Of a stretch of DNA of 64,000 nucleotides, positions 26,438 through 35,436 are shown piece after piece. This DNA comes from Mycobacterium sp. ITM-2016-00316 (GTDB taxonomy: Bacteria > Actinomycetota > Actinomycetes > Mycobacteriales > Mycobacteriaceae): contig NZ_CP134398.1 in assembly GCF_002968335.2 (NCBI RefSeq), forward strand, positions 186,001 through 250,000, written 5' to 3'. The translations under genes were made by a program, and so were the position numbers. The notes beneath the pieces are model-generated. The model was not told where the DNA came from, ran no database searches, and saw only the letters and a list, made by a program, of their open reading frames with translations. How positions within the stretch are numbered: position 1 is the stretch's first letter; every line of letters starts with the position of its first letter.

Positions 26438-26824
26438 ATGAAGCTGAAGAACACAAGCATGCGCCGGGTCGCCGCGAGCAGTCTGCTGGGTGCGGCCGCT
26501 GCCGCACTGATAGCTGCGCCGACCGCTTCGGCCGCCCCGAACTGCAATCCTGACGCCGTGGCCGGCACCGTCAGCTCGGTGACCGGCGCCGCGAGCGCCT
26601 ACCTGAGTGCCCACCCGGGCGCCAATCAGGTGGTCCAGGCGGCGCGCACGCAGCCGCGTGCCGAGGCATCGGCCAATATCCGGGCGTACTTCACCGCGAA
26701 CTCGCAGGAGTACTACGAGCTGCGCGGGATCCTGGCGCCGATCGGGGACACCCAGCGGGAGTGCAACGTCGCGTTGCTGTCGCCCGAACTGGCATCGGCC
26801 TACTCGGAATTCATGGCCGGCTAG
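26438..26824 (+). CDS. Secreted haemophore-like protein (MHB family)
   Basis: A small exported protein of 128 residues: a signal peptide (Lys/Arg start, hydrophobic Ala/Leu core, cleavage after ASA near residue 32) precedes a mature part of about 95 residues. Two cysteines, one just after cleavage (NCNPD) and one near the end (RECNV), could form a disulfide. ANIRAYFTANSQEYYELRGILAPIGDTQ is the signature of the mycobacterial haem-binding family that includes Rv0203. It stands alone, away from any MmpL3-adjacent Rv0203 equivalent, and may be a paralogue. Haem binding is inferred. Confidence 0.85.
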   Translation: MKLKNTSMRRVAASSLLGAAAAALIAAPTASAAPNCNPDAVAGTVSSVTGAASAYLSAHPGANQVVQAARTQPRAEASANIRAYFTANSQEYYELRGILAPIGDTQRECNVALLSPELASAYSEFMAG

Positions 26825-26849
26825 CAGAATCGGAGCTCCCGTCATCCGC

Positions 26850-27764
26850 CTACGCGGGTGACGGGACCGGTTCGCCGGTGAACGCCCGCCGCAGCGCGGC
26901 GCACTGGCTGTCGAAGAAGGCGCGCGACACCGCGGTTTTCGGCGCGACGCCGTCGAATCCGTGAAAAGCCCCCTGGACGACCTCGACATCACACGGCACA
27001 CCCGCCGCGCGCAACCGCTGGGCGTAGGCGAGGTCCTCGTCGTGAAACAGATCCAGGGTGCCCACGCCGACCCAGGCCGGGGGCAACCCGCTCAGATCGT
27101 CGCGACGGGCCGGCACCGCGACCTCAGGGTCGGCCTCGCCCAGATAGGCCGACCAGCCAAAACGATTGCTTTCCTGTGTCCACAACCGATGCCCCGGGTC
27201 GTCGAACTGCGGGCCCACCGAGCGGTCATCGAGCATCGGGTAGACGAGCAGCTGCGCCGCCAGCGGCACCTCGCCCCGGTCACGGGCCAGCAGCGCGAGT
27301 GCAGCGGCCAGACCGCCGCCGGCGCTGGCGCCCCCGATCGCGACCCGCCCCGTGTCGACTGCGGGCAACCCCGCCAGCCAGGTCAGGGCCGCATAGCAGT
27401 CCTCCAGACCGGCCGGATACGGATGCTGGGGGGCCAGCCGGTACTCCACCGAGGCCACCGTCACGCCGAGCGTGGACGCGAAGCGGCGGCACAGCACGTC
27501 GTCCTGGGAGGCGCTGCCGATCACATATCCGCCGCCGTGAATCCACAGCAACGCCGGACCGGGAGAACTCACCCCGGTCGGCCGGTACAGCCGTACTCCG
27601 ACACCCGAGGTCAGGGTGAGCGCCTCGACACCGTGCGGGACGCGACGGTCGGTCAGCGCGGTCATTCGCTGCAGCAGAGCAAGACTCGTCGGAGTGACGA
27701 TCTTGCGTGGCAGGAAGCGGGCGAAGCGGGCGAGGTCCCGGTGGAAGGCGGCGGTTGTCGACAC
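26850..27764 (-). CDS. lipW: Alpha/beta hydrolase, LipW-like esterase (HSL family)
   Basis: An esterase of 304 residues of the hormone-sensitive-lipase group. The oxyanion motif is WIHGGGYVIG, the nucleophile elbow is GGASAGGG, the acid is in GTLDLFHDE and the His in GAFHGFDG, so the catalytic triad is complete. GTG 27764 gives a length matching LipW (Rv0217c). The HD-domain gene ends 14 bases upstream on the same strand, so the two probably form an operon. Substrate chain length cannot be predicted. Confidence 0.9.
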   Translation of the reverse strand: MSTTAAFHRDLARFARFLPRKIVTPTSLALLQRMTALTDRRVPHGVEALTLTSGVGVRLYRPTGVSSPGPALLWIHGGGYVIGSASQDDVLCRRFASTLGVTVASVEYRLAPQHPYPAGLEDCYAALTWLAGLPAVDTGRVAIGGASAGGGLAAALALLARDRGEVPLAAQLLVYPMLDDRSVGPQFDDPGHRLWTQESNRFGWSAYLGEADPEVAVPARRDDLSGLPPAWVGVGTLDLFHDEDLAYAQRLRAAGVPCDVEVVQGAFHGFDGVAPKTAVSRAFFDSQCAALRRAFTGEPVPSPA

Positions 27765-27778
27765 CTCGACAGTATTGC

Positions 27779-28309
27779 TTACCGTGCGCCGTCCGGATCG
27801 GTATCTCGCGTGCCGGCCACCCGTCGCGCGATCTCCAGTACCTGTTCGACGGTGGCGCCTGGGGCACCGGGGGCCTTGGCTGCGTCGTCGTAGTGCCTCA
27901 GCCGCAACGCATCCGGCCACCACGGATGACCGACGAAGGCAGGATCGGCGGCCGCTCCGCCCTGATGCAGCAGCGACTGTTCGGATGTGGCGCTGAGCTG
28001 GTAGCCGGGCACCGTGGCCGCCAGATAGCGTTTCGCGGCCACATGGGCGCCGGCCAGCCAGCCCACCCGTTCCCCGTACCGGGGTGTCAGCCATTCCCGC
28101 GCCAGCAGGTCATGCGCCGCGCCCGCGGGCAGCAGCGGGCTGTGCGCGATGTCGTGCAGTGCAGCGGCCAGCACCAGCTCGTCGTCGGCCCCGTCATCGA
28201 TCGCGCGGGCGGCTGACTGCAGCGCATGGTCGAGTTCGTCGACGGCGGCCTCGTCCCATACGCCGCGCAGCGAGAGCAGGATATCGGCCAGATCGGTGTG
28301 CTCGGACAT
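27779..28309 (-). CDS. HD-domain protein resembling PhnZ/TmpB-type diiron oxygenases
   Basis: A protein of 176 residues. Its histidines are H28, H52, D53, H56, H66 and H89, with Asp at 141-142; the spacing H-x23-HDxxH and the segment HVAAKRYLA resemble the mixed-valent diiron oxygenases PhnZ and TmpB, which cleave organophosphonates, more than ordinary HD phosphohydrolases. The Tyr/Glu lid residues of PhnZ are not seen. Activity is therefore uncertain: oxygenase or phosphohydrolase. ATG 28309 is preferred; ATG 28327 is also in frame. It precedes lipW with a 14-base gap. Confidence 0.75.
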   Translation of the reverse strand: MSEHTDLADILLSLRGVWDEAAVDELDHALQSAARAIDDGADDELVLAAALHDIAHSPLLPAGAAHDLLAREWLTPRYGERVGWLAGAHVAAKRYLAATVPGYQLSATSEQSLLHQGGAAADPAFVGHPWWPDALRLRHYDDAAKAPGAPGATVEQVLEIARRVAGTRDTDPDGAR

Positions 28310-28388
28310 GACGTCAGGTATAAGCATGGCCGCGCCGTCCGCGCTCGGGTCGCCATCGAGTGTTCACCGAATGTTGTTCTCCTCGGCG

Positions 28389-30557
28389 CTATTTGAGCAG
28401 CGGATCGCGCGGCAGCCCGAGGATTCGCTCCGCGATGGTGTTGCGGGTGATCTCCGAGGTCCCGCCGGCGATCGTCATGGCGCGGTTGCCCAGGTATGTC
28501 CGGGCCAGTGCGTCGTTGCGGCCGGTGACGGCCGACACCCCGGCCAGCGCCATGCCCAGTTCGGTCAGTAGCTGCGACTGCTCGGCCACCAGCAGTTTGG
28601 TCACATTGCCCTCCGGGCCCGGTTCGGCTCCCGCGATCGCCCGGCTGACCCGGCGCAGGTTGAGCATCGGCAGCGTCAGGGTCTCGGCGATCACCCGCCC
28701 GGCCTCGTGCACATGCGCTGCCGCCACCGCGGGCGGCGCCTGATCCAGCAGTGCGACCACATCGGCGGCAGTGAAGCCGGTCGGGGCGCCCGATCCACCG
28801 CCGATCGAGATGCGCTCATTGCCCAGTGTGGCGCGGGCGACCAGCCAGCCCTTGTTCACGTCGCCGACCACATCGGCGTCGGGGACGAAGACGTCATCGA
28901 AGAACACCTCGTTGAAATGGGCGTCGCCGGTGATGCCGCGCAGCGGGTTGACCTGCACACCAGGTGCTTTCATATCAATCGCCATCATCGTGACACCGGC
29001 ATGCTTGGGTGCCTCGGGATCGGTGCGCACGGTCGCCAGGCCCCACTGACAGTGCTGAGCCAGGCTGGTCCACACCTTCTGGCCGGTCACCTTCCAGCCG
29101 CCGTCGACACGTTTGGCCGATGTCCGCACCGCGGCCGCATCCGAACCCGCCTCGGGCTCGGAGAACAGCTGACACCACATCGACTGCCCGCGCAGTACCG
29201 GCTCCACCCAGCGCTCGCGCTGATCGTCGGTGCCGGCCTGGACGATGGTCAGGGTCACCCATCCGGTGATGCCCATGTCCGGAATGTCTGTATCGCGGAA
29301 CTCCTCCTCGATGACCAGCTGTTCCAGCACGTCCGCTCCCCGGCCCCACGGCTTCGGCCAATGCGCCACCAGATAGCCGGAGTCGACCAGGAAGTCACGC
29401 TGCTCGGCCTCGGGCAGGGTGCGGACCGTGGCGGCGGCCTCCGCGGCGGCCGCACGGTACTGCTCGGCCTCCGCGGGCACGCTGAAGGCCACCCCGTGGG
29501 TCTGCCCGGCACGCTGCGCGTCGACGAGATCGGCCAGCGGATCGTTGCCGTCGGCGAGCAGGGCAGACAGCGTGCGCGCTCGGCGCAGGTACAGGTGGGC
29601 ATCGTGCTCCCAGGTGAATCCGATGCCGCCGTGTAGCTGAATGTTGTTCTGCGCATTGAAGACCTGCGCCCGGATGGCGTGCGCCGCGGCCGTCGCCGCC
29701 GGCAGCCACGCCGCGTCGAGGTCGCCGGCGCGGGCGGCCGCCCAGGTCGCCGCGGTGGTCTGTTCGGCGTCGACGAGCATGTTCGCGGCATGGTGCTTGA
29801 CGGCCTGGAAGGTGCCGATGGTGCGGCCGAACTGTTCACGGACCTTCGCGTACTCGACCGCCATGTCCAGGCTGGCCCAACTGATGCCGACGGATTCCGC
29901 CGCGGCCAGGATGCGGAAGACGGTGCGGGCGTGCCGGGCGGCTCCGCGCAGCACCCGGTCGGCGGGAATCGCGGCCCCGCGCATCGACACCGAGCCGATC
30001 GACCGGGTGGTGTCCAGGGACGGCAGCGCGGTGACGGTGACGCCGTCGGCAGCCGCGTCCACCACGAGGAGGTCCGCGCCGGCGGCCAGCACCAGCACAT
30101 CGGCGTCCGGAGCGCCCGGTACCGCCGGCCACTGGGCGATGGCGGTCAGATCGGACTCCATGCACACCAGTCCGTTGAGGCCGAGCGCGGCCACGGTGCT
30201 GCCATCGGCAAGGCCCGGAAGCAGTTGGGCCCGAACGGAATCCGGAGCACACCGGTCGATCACCAGGGCCGCTGCCACGGTCGGCAGAAACGGGCCCGGG
30301 GTCAGCTCGCGGCCGGTGATCTCGGCGATGATCGCCAGCTCGGGCAAGCCGAAACCCGATCCGCCGAATTTCTCGGCGATCGCCAGCCCATTCCAGCCCA
30401 GTTCTGCTCCCGCGGACCAGATTTCGCGCGAATAGCTGCCGGGCTGATCGAGGGTGGCGCGGGCGGCGGCGCGGCTGCCGGACCGCTGGAGTCGCCCGAT
30501 GGCCGAGGCCGCGAGATCCTGATGTTCTTCGGTGATGGCCAGCGCAGACATGCTCAT
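28389..30557 (-). CDS. Fused double acyl-CoA dehydrogenase (FadE6-like)
   Basis: A protein of 722 residues made of two acyl-CoA dehydrogenase units. The first (about 1-380) includes YAKVREQFGRTIGTFQAVKHHAA and IQLHGGIGFTWEHDAHLYLRRA. The second (about 390-722) includes MWCQLFSEPEAGSDAAAVRT, GQKVWTSLAQHCQWGLATVRTD and the C-terminal IAGGTSEITRNTIAERILGLPRDP. Fused dehydrogenases of this size occur in mycobacteria (FadE6, FadE34 types). ATG 30557 is used; ATG 30551 is an alternative, and neither has a clear ribosome binding site, so the message may be leaderless. It diverges from lipC. Confidence 0.88.
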   Translation of the reverse strand: MSMSALAITEEHQDLAASAIGRLQRSGSRAAARATLDQPGSYSREIWSAGAELGWNGLAIAEKFGGSGFGLPELAIIAEITGRELTPGPFLPTVAAALVIDRCAPDSVRAQLLPGLADGSTVAALGLNGLVCMESDLTAIAQWPAVPGAPDADVLVLAAGADLLVVDAAADGVTVTALPSLDTTRSIGSVSMRGAAIPADRVLRGAARHARTVFRILAAAESVGISWASLDMAVEYAKVREQFGRTIGTFQAVKHHAANMLVDAEQTTAATWAAARAGDLDAAWLPAATAAAHAIRAQVFNAQNNIQLHGGIGFTWEHDAHLYLRRARTLSALLADGNDPLADLVDAQRAGQTHGVAFSVPAEAEQYRAAAAEAAATVRTLPEAEQRDFLVDSGYLVAHWPKPWGRGADVLEQLVIEEEFRDTDIPDMGITGWVTLTIVQAGTDDQRERWVEPVLRGQSMWCQLFSEPEAGSDAAAVRTSAKRVDGGWKVTGQKVWTSLAQHCQWGLATVRTDPEAPKHAGVTMMAIDMKAPGVQVNPLRGITGDAHFNEVFFDDVFVPDADVVGDVNKGWLVARATLGNERISIGGGSGAPTGFTAADVVALLDQAPPAVAAAHVHEAGRVIAETLTLPMLNLRRVSRAIAGAEPGPEGNVTKLLVAEQSQLLTELGMALAGVSAVTGRNDALARTYLGNRAMTIAGGTSEITRNTIAERILGLPRDPLLK

Positions 30558-30627
30558 GATGAGAATGAAGTTACCGGCCGCACCGGCGCGGCCATAAGTG
30601 ATGCGGGTCACAATTTGACCATCGTGT

Positions 30628-30649
30628 AGACAGATTGCCGAGAATGTCT
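30628..30649. promoter_or_regulatory. Inverted repeat in the fadE/lipC divergent gap
   Basis: AGACA and TGTCT, 12 bases apart, lie in the 127-base gap between the starts of the fused dehydrogenase gene and lipC. The spacing suits a TetR-like dimer. The arms are short, so this is tentative. Confidence 0.35.
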
Positions 30650-30684
30650 GCTTAGGAATGGGCCTGCGCGGGTACGCTCGCGCC

Positions 30685-31908
30685 ATGACGGCCACACCGG
30701 ACACCCGGTACCCCGGACCGACGTTGATGAGCCGTGCACGATGGTTGCTGAAGGCCAATCATGCCGATCGTATGCTCGCTCTATCGGTTGCCTCGGCTTC
30801 GCTGCCGGTGATCGGTAAGCAGCTTGAGCCACTCGGTGGCCTGGCCGCGATGGGGGTGTGGGGTTTCCGTCAGTTCCCCGAGATGATGTCTTCGACGGCC
30901 AAGGCCTGGTTCGCGCCCGGCAACGGCGCGGTGCGCAAGGCCGAACGGGATCAGACGGTGACGGTCGCCAAGGACGGGTTACGCAGCGTGGTCACCGCCG
31001 CCGACCTGGCCGGGGACTGGCCTGCGCCCGAACAGCTCCCGCCACTGTGGAACACGATGGAATACCGGCGCAACGTGCGCCGCACCTCGGTGCGCTACGG
31101 CGACCACCCGATGCAACTGCTGGACGTGTGGCGCCCCGCCGAACTGCCCAGCGAGCCCGCGCCGGTGCTGCTGTTCGTCCCGGGCGGCGCCTGGGTGCAC
31201 GGCAGCCGGATGCTGCAGGGGTATGCCATGTTGTCGCACCTGGCCGAACAGGGCTGGGTCTGCCTGTCCATCGACTACCGGGTGGCGCCGCACCACCGCT
31301 GGCCGCGCCACATGACCGATGTGAAAGCGGCGATCGCGTGGGCCCGGGCCAATGTCGACAAGTTCGGCGGGGACCGCAACTTCGTGGCCGTCGCGGGCTG
31401 CTCCGCCGGTGGTCACCTGGCCGCACTGGCCGGGCTGACGCCGAACGATCCCGAACTGCAGGGCGATCTGCCCGATGATGCGGACACCTCGGTGGACGCC
31501 GTGGTGGGCATCTACGGTCGTTACGACTGGGAGGACCGCTCCACGGTCGAACGGGACCGCTTCGTGGACTTCCTGGAACGCGTCGTCGTCGGCCGCACGA
31601 TCACCCGCCATCCGGAGATCTTCCGGAAGGCCTCCCCGATCGCCAGGGTGCACCGCGACGCGCCGCCGTTCCTGGTCATCCACGGGTCCGGGGACACCGT
31701 GATCCCGGTCGCCCAGGCGCGGAGTTTCGTCGATCGTCTCGAAACCACCTCGGCCGGGCCGGTCAGCTACGTCGAGTTCCCCGGCGCGGGCCACGGATTC
31801 GACATGACCGACGGCGCGCGTACCGGCGCGATGGCGAAGGCAATCGGACTGTTCCTCAACCAGATCCACCGAAACTCGACGGCGCGCAAGGCCAAGGCGG
31901 TTATATAG
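30685..31908 (+). CDS. lipC: Alpha/beta hydrolase LipC-like
   Basis: A hydrolase of 407 residues similar to LipC (Rv0220). VPGGAWVHGS forms the oxyanion region, VAGCSAGGHLAAL the nucleophile elbow, HGSGDTVIP the acid and GAGHGFDM the catalytic His. The N-terminal 120 residues are an added helical region typical of this subgroup. ATG 30685 was chosen; an in-frame ATG at 30727 is possible. The wax ester synthase gene follows 29 bases later, as in M. tuberculosis (Rv0220-Rv0221), suggesting linked ester breakdown and synthesis. Confidence 0.88.
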   Translation: MTATPDTRYPGPTLMSRARWLLKANHADRMLALSVASASLPVIGKQLEPLGGLAAMGVWGFRQFPEMMSSTAKAWFAPGNGAVRKAERDQTVTVAKDGLRSVVTAADLAGDWPAPEQLPPLWNTMEYRRNVRRTSVRYGDHPMQLLDVWRPAELPSEPAPVLLFVPGGAWVHGSRMLQGYAMLSHLAEQGWVCLSIDYRVAPHHRWPRHMTDVKAAIAWARANVDKFGGDRNFVAVAGCSAGGHLAALAGLTPNDPELQGDLPDDADTSVDAVVGIYGRYDWEDRSTVERDRFVDFLERVVVGRTITRHPEIFRKASPIARVHRDAPPFLVIHGSGDTVIPVAQARSFVDRLETTSAGPVSYVEFPGAGHGFDMTDGARTGAMAKAIGLFLNQIHRNSTARKAKAVI

Positions 31909-31937
31909 ACTCCTCCAGGCAGGGGAGGAATTAGCCG

Positions 31938-33353
31938 GTGAAAAGGCTCAGCGGTTGGGATGCGTTCCTGCTGTACACGGAAGCGCCCAACGTGCACATG
32001 CACACCTTGAAGATCGCGATCATCGACCTGCACGGGCTCGGTGACCGTACCTTCGGCGTGGAGGACTTCCGCAAGGTGCTGCACGGCAGGCTGCACAAGC
32101 TGGATCCGTTCCGCTACCAGCTCGTCGACATCCCGTTCAAGTTCCACCACCCGATGTGGCGGGAGAACACCGATGTCGACCTGGAATACCACGTCCGCCC
32201 CTGGCGGGTAGCCGCTCCCGGCGGCCGCCGCGAACTCGACGAAGCCATCGGTGAGATCGCCAGCACCCCGCTGGATCGCAGCCGGCCGTTGTGGGAGATG
32301 TACTTCGTCGAAGGTCTCGCCGACGACCGGATCGCCGTGGTCGGCAAGATCCACCACGCACTGGCCGACGGTGTGGCATCGGCCAACCTGCTCGCCCGCG
32401 GGATGGACCTGCAGGGCGGGCCGCAACGGGAACGCGATTCCTACGCGACCGATCCCGACCCGTCGAAGTCCGAGCTGGTCCGCTCCGCCTTCACCGACCA
32501 CCTGCGCCAGATCGGCCGGATCCCGGGTCTGGTCAAGTACACCGCGGGCGGTGTCGCCCGGGTGCGTCGCAGCCAGCACAAGTTCGGCCCGGAACTGACC
32601 AGACCGTTCACCCCGCCGCCGAGCTTCATGAATCATGTGCTCACCCCCGGACGCCGGTTCGCGACGGCCTCGCTTGCGCTGGCCGATGTGAAGTCGACCG
32701 GAAAACAGTTGGGCGCCACCATCAATGACATGGTGCTGGCGATGTCCTCCGGTGCGCTGCGCAAACTGCAACTGCAGTACGAGGGCAAGGCCGACCATCC
32801 GCTGCTGGCCTCGGTGCCGATGAGCTTCGACTTCTCACCCGATCGCATCTCGGGCAACCGGTTCACCGGTGTGTTGATGGCGCTGCCGGTCGACGAACCC
32901 GACGTCCTGGAGCGGGTCCGTCAGGCCAGTGCGGCGGCATCGCTGGCCAAGGAGAGCAGCCAGCTGATCGGGCCCGAGCTGGTGGCCCGCTGGGCTTCCT
33001 ATATGCCCCCGGCCGCCGTCGAGGCGCTGTTCCGCCGGTTGTCGGACAAGGACGGGCAGAACAAGGTGCTCAACCTGAACATCTCCAACGTGCCCGGCCC
33101 GCGGGAACAGGGCAAGGTCGGCGGTGCCACGGTCACCGAGATCTACTCGGTCGGGCCGCTGACCGCGGCCAGCGGGTTGAACATCACGGTCTGGAGCTAT
33201 GTGGACCAGCTGAACATCTCGGTCATCTCCGACACCGACACGGTCAAGGACCCGCATGAGGTGACCGAGGCGATGGTCCAGGAGCTGCGCGAGATCCGGC
33301 ATGCGGCAGGGATTTCCGAGGAGCTGACGGTCATCGAGGCCGCGCTGACGTGA
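31938..33353 (+). CDS. Wax ester synthase/diacylglycerol acyltransferase (WS/DGAT), Rv0221-like
   Basis: A bifunctional acyltransferase of 471 residues that makes triacylglycerol or wax esters from acyl-CoA. The active-site motif HHALADG is intact at residues 139-145. NLNISNVPGPRE and LNITVWSYVDQLNISVISD are typical C-terminal motifs. The GTG start at 31938 has GGAGGA about nine bases upstream. It follows lipC, and a lipase-FadD-acyltransferase cluster lies just downstream on the other strand, so the region is set up for neutral lipid turnover. Confidence 0.93.
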   Translation: MKRLSGWDAFLLYTEAPNVHMHTLKIAIIDLHGLGDRTFGVEDFRKVLHGRLHKLDPFRYQLVDIPFKFHHPMWRENTDVDLEYHVRPWRVAAPGGRRELDEAIGEIASTPLDRSRPLWEMYFVEGLADDRIAVVGKIHHALADGVASANLLARGMDLQGGPQRERDSYATDPDPSKSELVRSAFTDHLRQIGRIPGLVKYTAGGVARVRRSQHKFGPELTRPFTPPPSFMNHVLTPGRRFATASLALADVKSTGKQLGATINDMVLAMSSGALRKLQLQYEGKADHPLLASVPMSFDFSPDRISGNRFTGVLMALPVDEPDVLERVRQASAAASLAKESSQLIGPELVARWASYMPPAAVEALFRRLSDKDGQNKVLNLNISNVPGPREQGKVGGATVTEIYSVGPLTAASGLNITVWSYVDQLNISVISDTDTVKDPHEVTEAMVQELREIRHAAGISEELTVIEAALT

Positions 33354-33395
33354 CATGCCTGCGCCGCGGCGCCGGGTATGGGCGAGAATGACGGC

Positions 33396-34148
33396 ATGAA
33401 AGTCCTGGGTGCTGTGGCCGCGGTCGTCGTGGTGGCCGGCTGCTCCTACGGGCCGGCTCCCCACTCGGCGAACTCGTCGGACCCGGTGAGTTCCAGCGCC
33501 GAGCACTCCGAGGTGTCGATTCTTCCCGGTACGGCGCTGTTGGGGGCGCCGCTGACGGCGAAGGGGGCCACCGTCACACCGCGGGCGGACACCATGGCCC
33601 TGGTCCGTCAGAACACCGGAGACGAACTGGAGCTCGGCATCGAGGTCTCCTTCGCCGATGTGTCCGCCCCCATCGACGCGACGGGCCCGAACGGCGGCTT
33701 CCGGCTGCTGGTCAGCGGCGGAGAACAGGTCCCCCCGTCGAGGCCGGTCGTCCTCGCGTCGCGCCCGTTACCCGCGCGGGTGATCGGCGACGTGACGGGC
33801 TGGGTGTTCTTCCACGTCAAGCCCGGTGTCTTGCCGACGCAGTTGCAACTCACCGCCGCTCCCGCGAACTACATGCTGGACCCGCAGCCGATCGCGATCT
33901 GGGCGATGTCCGCGCTGCCCTCGGCCACCGGGCCCGCGCCGCCACCGTCCCAGTTGCCTCCGGCCCTGCCCCCGGCACCGGCCGAGCCCGCGCCTGCCCC
34001 ACCTCCGGTGAGCGGCAATGGCGGGGACGGGGGTCAGCGCGGGCCGCGACTGCCACCGCCGCCCCGGCTGCCACCGCCACCGCAGCTTCCGCGCCCGCAG
34101 TTACCGCCGCCGCCGGACGCCGTCTGCCGGCACACGCCGCTGTGCTGA
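33396..34148 (+). CDS. Lipoprotein with proline-rich tail
   Basis: A protein of 250 residues. The signal peptide ends VVVVAGC, a lipobox with Cys at residue 16. The middle part (about 40-175) looks like a copper-chaperone/PCuAC-like or other immunoglobulin-type beta domain, but no metal motif is visible, so no function is given. Residues from about 180 to the end are dominated by Pro with Ala, Leu and Gly, finishing CRHTPLC, with two Cys seven positions apart. The Pro-rich tail may span the cell wall. A near-perfect hairpin lies just after the stop. Confidence 0.75.
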   Translation: MKVLGAVAAVVVVAGCSYGPAPHSANSSDPVSSSAEHSEVSILPGTALLGAPLTAKGATVTPRADTMALVRQNTGDELELGIEVSFADVSAPIDATGPNGGFRLLVSGGEQVPPSRPVVLASRPLPARVIGDVTGWVFFHVKPGVLPTQLQLTAAPANYMLDPQPIAIWAMSALPSATGPAPPPSQLPPALPPAPAEPAPAPPPVSGNGGDGGQRGPRLPPPPRLPPPPQLPRPQLPPPPDAVCRHTPLC

Positions 34149-34155
34149 CGCCCAG

Positions 34156-34204
34156 TGGCCAGTTGTGACACGCTGAAGGTGAAAATGCGTGTGACAACTG
34201 GCCA
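34156..34204. terminator. Bidirectional terminator between lipoprotein and lipO
   Basis: TGGCCAGTTGTGACACGC (34156-34173) pairs with 34187-34204 with one mismatch in 18 positions, around a 13-base loop. It sits between two convergent genes, 7 bases past one stop and 15 bases before the other. Confidence 0.8.
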
Positions 34205-34218
34205 TTCGGCAGGGTAGG

Positions 34219-35436
34219 TCAGCCGCGCACCCAGTTCAGGAAGCGCTCCACGGCGGCGGCGGTGTTGTGCCCGTGTGCCGAGCCGAAGAAGTCGAACGCG
34301 TGCTGGGCGTGTGGAATCTCGGCGTAGATGACCGGCGCCTTCGAGACGCTCTTGAGCGCATCGACGAACTCGCGGCCCTCGCGCACCGGGATCACCGAAT
34401 CGTCCTCGCCGTGCAGCACAAAGAACGGCGGCGCGTCGGCGTGCACCAGGGTGATCGGTGAGGCGTCCAGGTACGCCTGCGGGTGGTCGTCGAACGGCAA
34501 CTTGACGATGAACTTCTCCAGGATCTTGATGAATTCGGGCCTGCCGTTGCCGGTATCGGTGAACCAGTCGTATCGGCCGTAGATCGGCACCGCCGCAGCC
34601 ACCGAGGTGTCGGCGTCTTCGAAACCGGGCTGCCATTTGGGGTCGTTCGGGGTGAGCGCGGCCAGCGCCGTGAGGTGCCCGCCGGCCGAACCGCCGGTGA
34701 GATAGATGTTTTCGGCATCGCCGCCGTAGTCCGCGATGTTCGCCTTCACCCAGGCGATCGCCTGCTTGACGTCCACGATGTGGTCGGGCCAGGTGTATCT
34801 CGGACTGATCCGGTACCCGATCGACACACAGATCCAGCCGCGCTCGGCCAGCCGGCTCAGCATCGGGTAGGCCTGCGGGCGGCGCATCCCGATCATCCAC
34901 GCGCCGCCGGGGATCTGCAGCAGCACCGGGGCTTTCCCGTCCTTGGGCAGATCGGGCCGCATCCAGATGTCCGCGAGATTGGGGCCGTGCGGGCCGTAGC
35001 GTGCCGTCTTGTGCACGTAGCGCCGCCGGGACCATCCCGTTCCGAAGACGCCGCGCGGACGCCGTTCGGGTTCCTCGGCCTCCCGGTAGTCCGCACCGAG
35101 GGCCGCCTTCAGCGGATCCTCGAAGTACCGCTTCGACTCCACCTCGCGGCGCTGCAACAACGCCAGCAGCCCCCAGGTGAGGACCTTGGGCGCCAGGGAG
35201 ATCCGGCCGTTGCGGGTGCGGTAGTGCCCCAGCAGCGCCCGCCGGATCACGTCCAGCACCGAGCCGGTGAACAGCAGCGGGGCGTTCTCCGATGTCGGCC
35301 AGCCGAACGCGAACGTCGCCACGGTGCTGTAGCCCTTGCGGCCCAACGGGCGCACCGCGTTGGCGGCATTGGCCAGTTCGGCCAGGGCTCCCAGCAGCGG
35401 CCTGGGCTTACCCCGTGGTGCGTTGTGCGAGTTCAC
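34219..35436 (-). CDS. lipO: Alpha/beta hydrolase, LipO-like
   Basis: A hydrolase of 405 residues similar to LipC but closer in context to LipO (Rv1426c). It has IPGGAWMIGM (oxyanion region), TGGSAGGHLTAL (nucleophile elbow), HGEDDSVIP (acid) and AQHAFDF (His). GTG 35436 is chosen; a farther upstream start would extend deeper into fadD12. It overlaps the end of the FadD gene by 29 bases and is the third gene of the acyltransferase-fadD12-lipO operon, as in Rv1428c-Rv1426c. The esterase substrate is unknown. Confidence 0.87.
   Translation of the reverse strand: MNSHNAPRGKPRPLLGALAELANAANAVRPLGRKGYSTVATFAFGWPTSENAPLLFTGSVLDVIRRALLGHYRTRNGRISLAPKVLTWGLLALLQRREVESKRYFEDPLKAALGADYREAEEPERRPRGVFGTGWSRRRYVHKTARYGPHGPNLADIWMRPDLPKDGKAPVLLQIPGGAWMIGMRRPQAYPMLSRLAERGWICVSIGYRISPRYTWPDHIVDVKQAIAWVKANIADYGGDAENIYLTGGSAGGHLTALAALTPNDPKWQPGFEDADTSVAAAVPIYGRYDWFTDTGNGRPEFIKILEKFIVKLPFDDHPQAYLDASPITLVHADAPPFFVLHGEDDSVIPVREGREFVDALKSVSKAPVIYAEIPHAQHAFDFFGSAHGHNTAAAVERFLNWVRG

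Noticed and set aside
33960..34130. Tandem-repeat array
   Set aside because: The repetition is codon-level Pro-rich coding sequence in the lipoprotein tail, without a fixed repeat unit.
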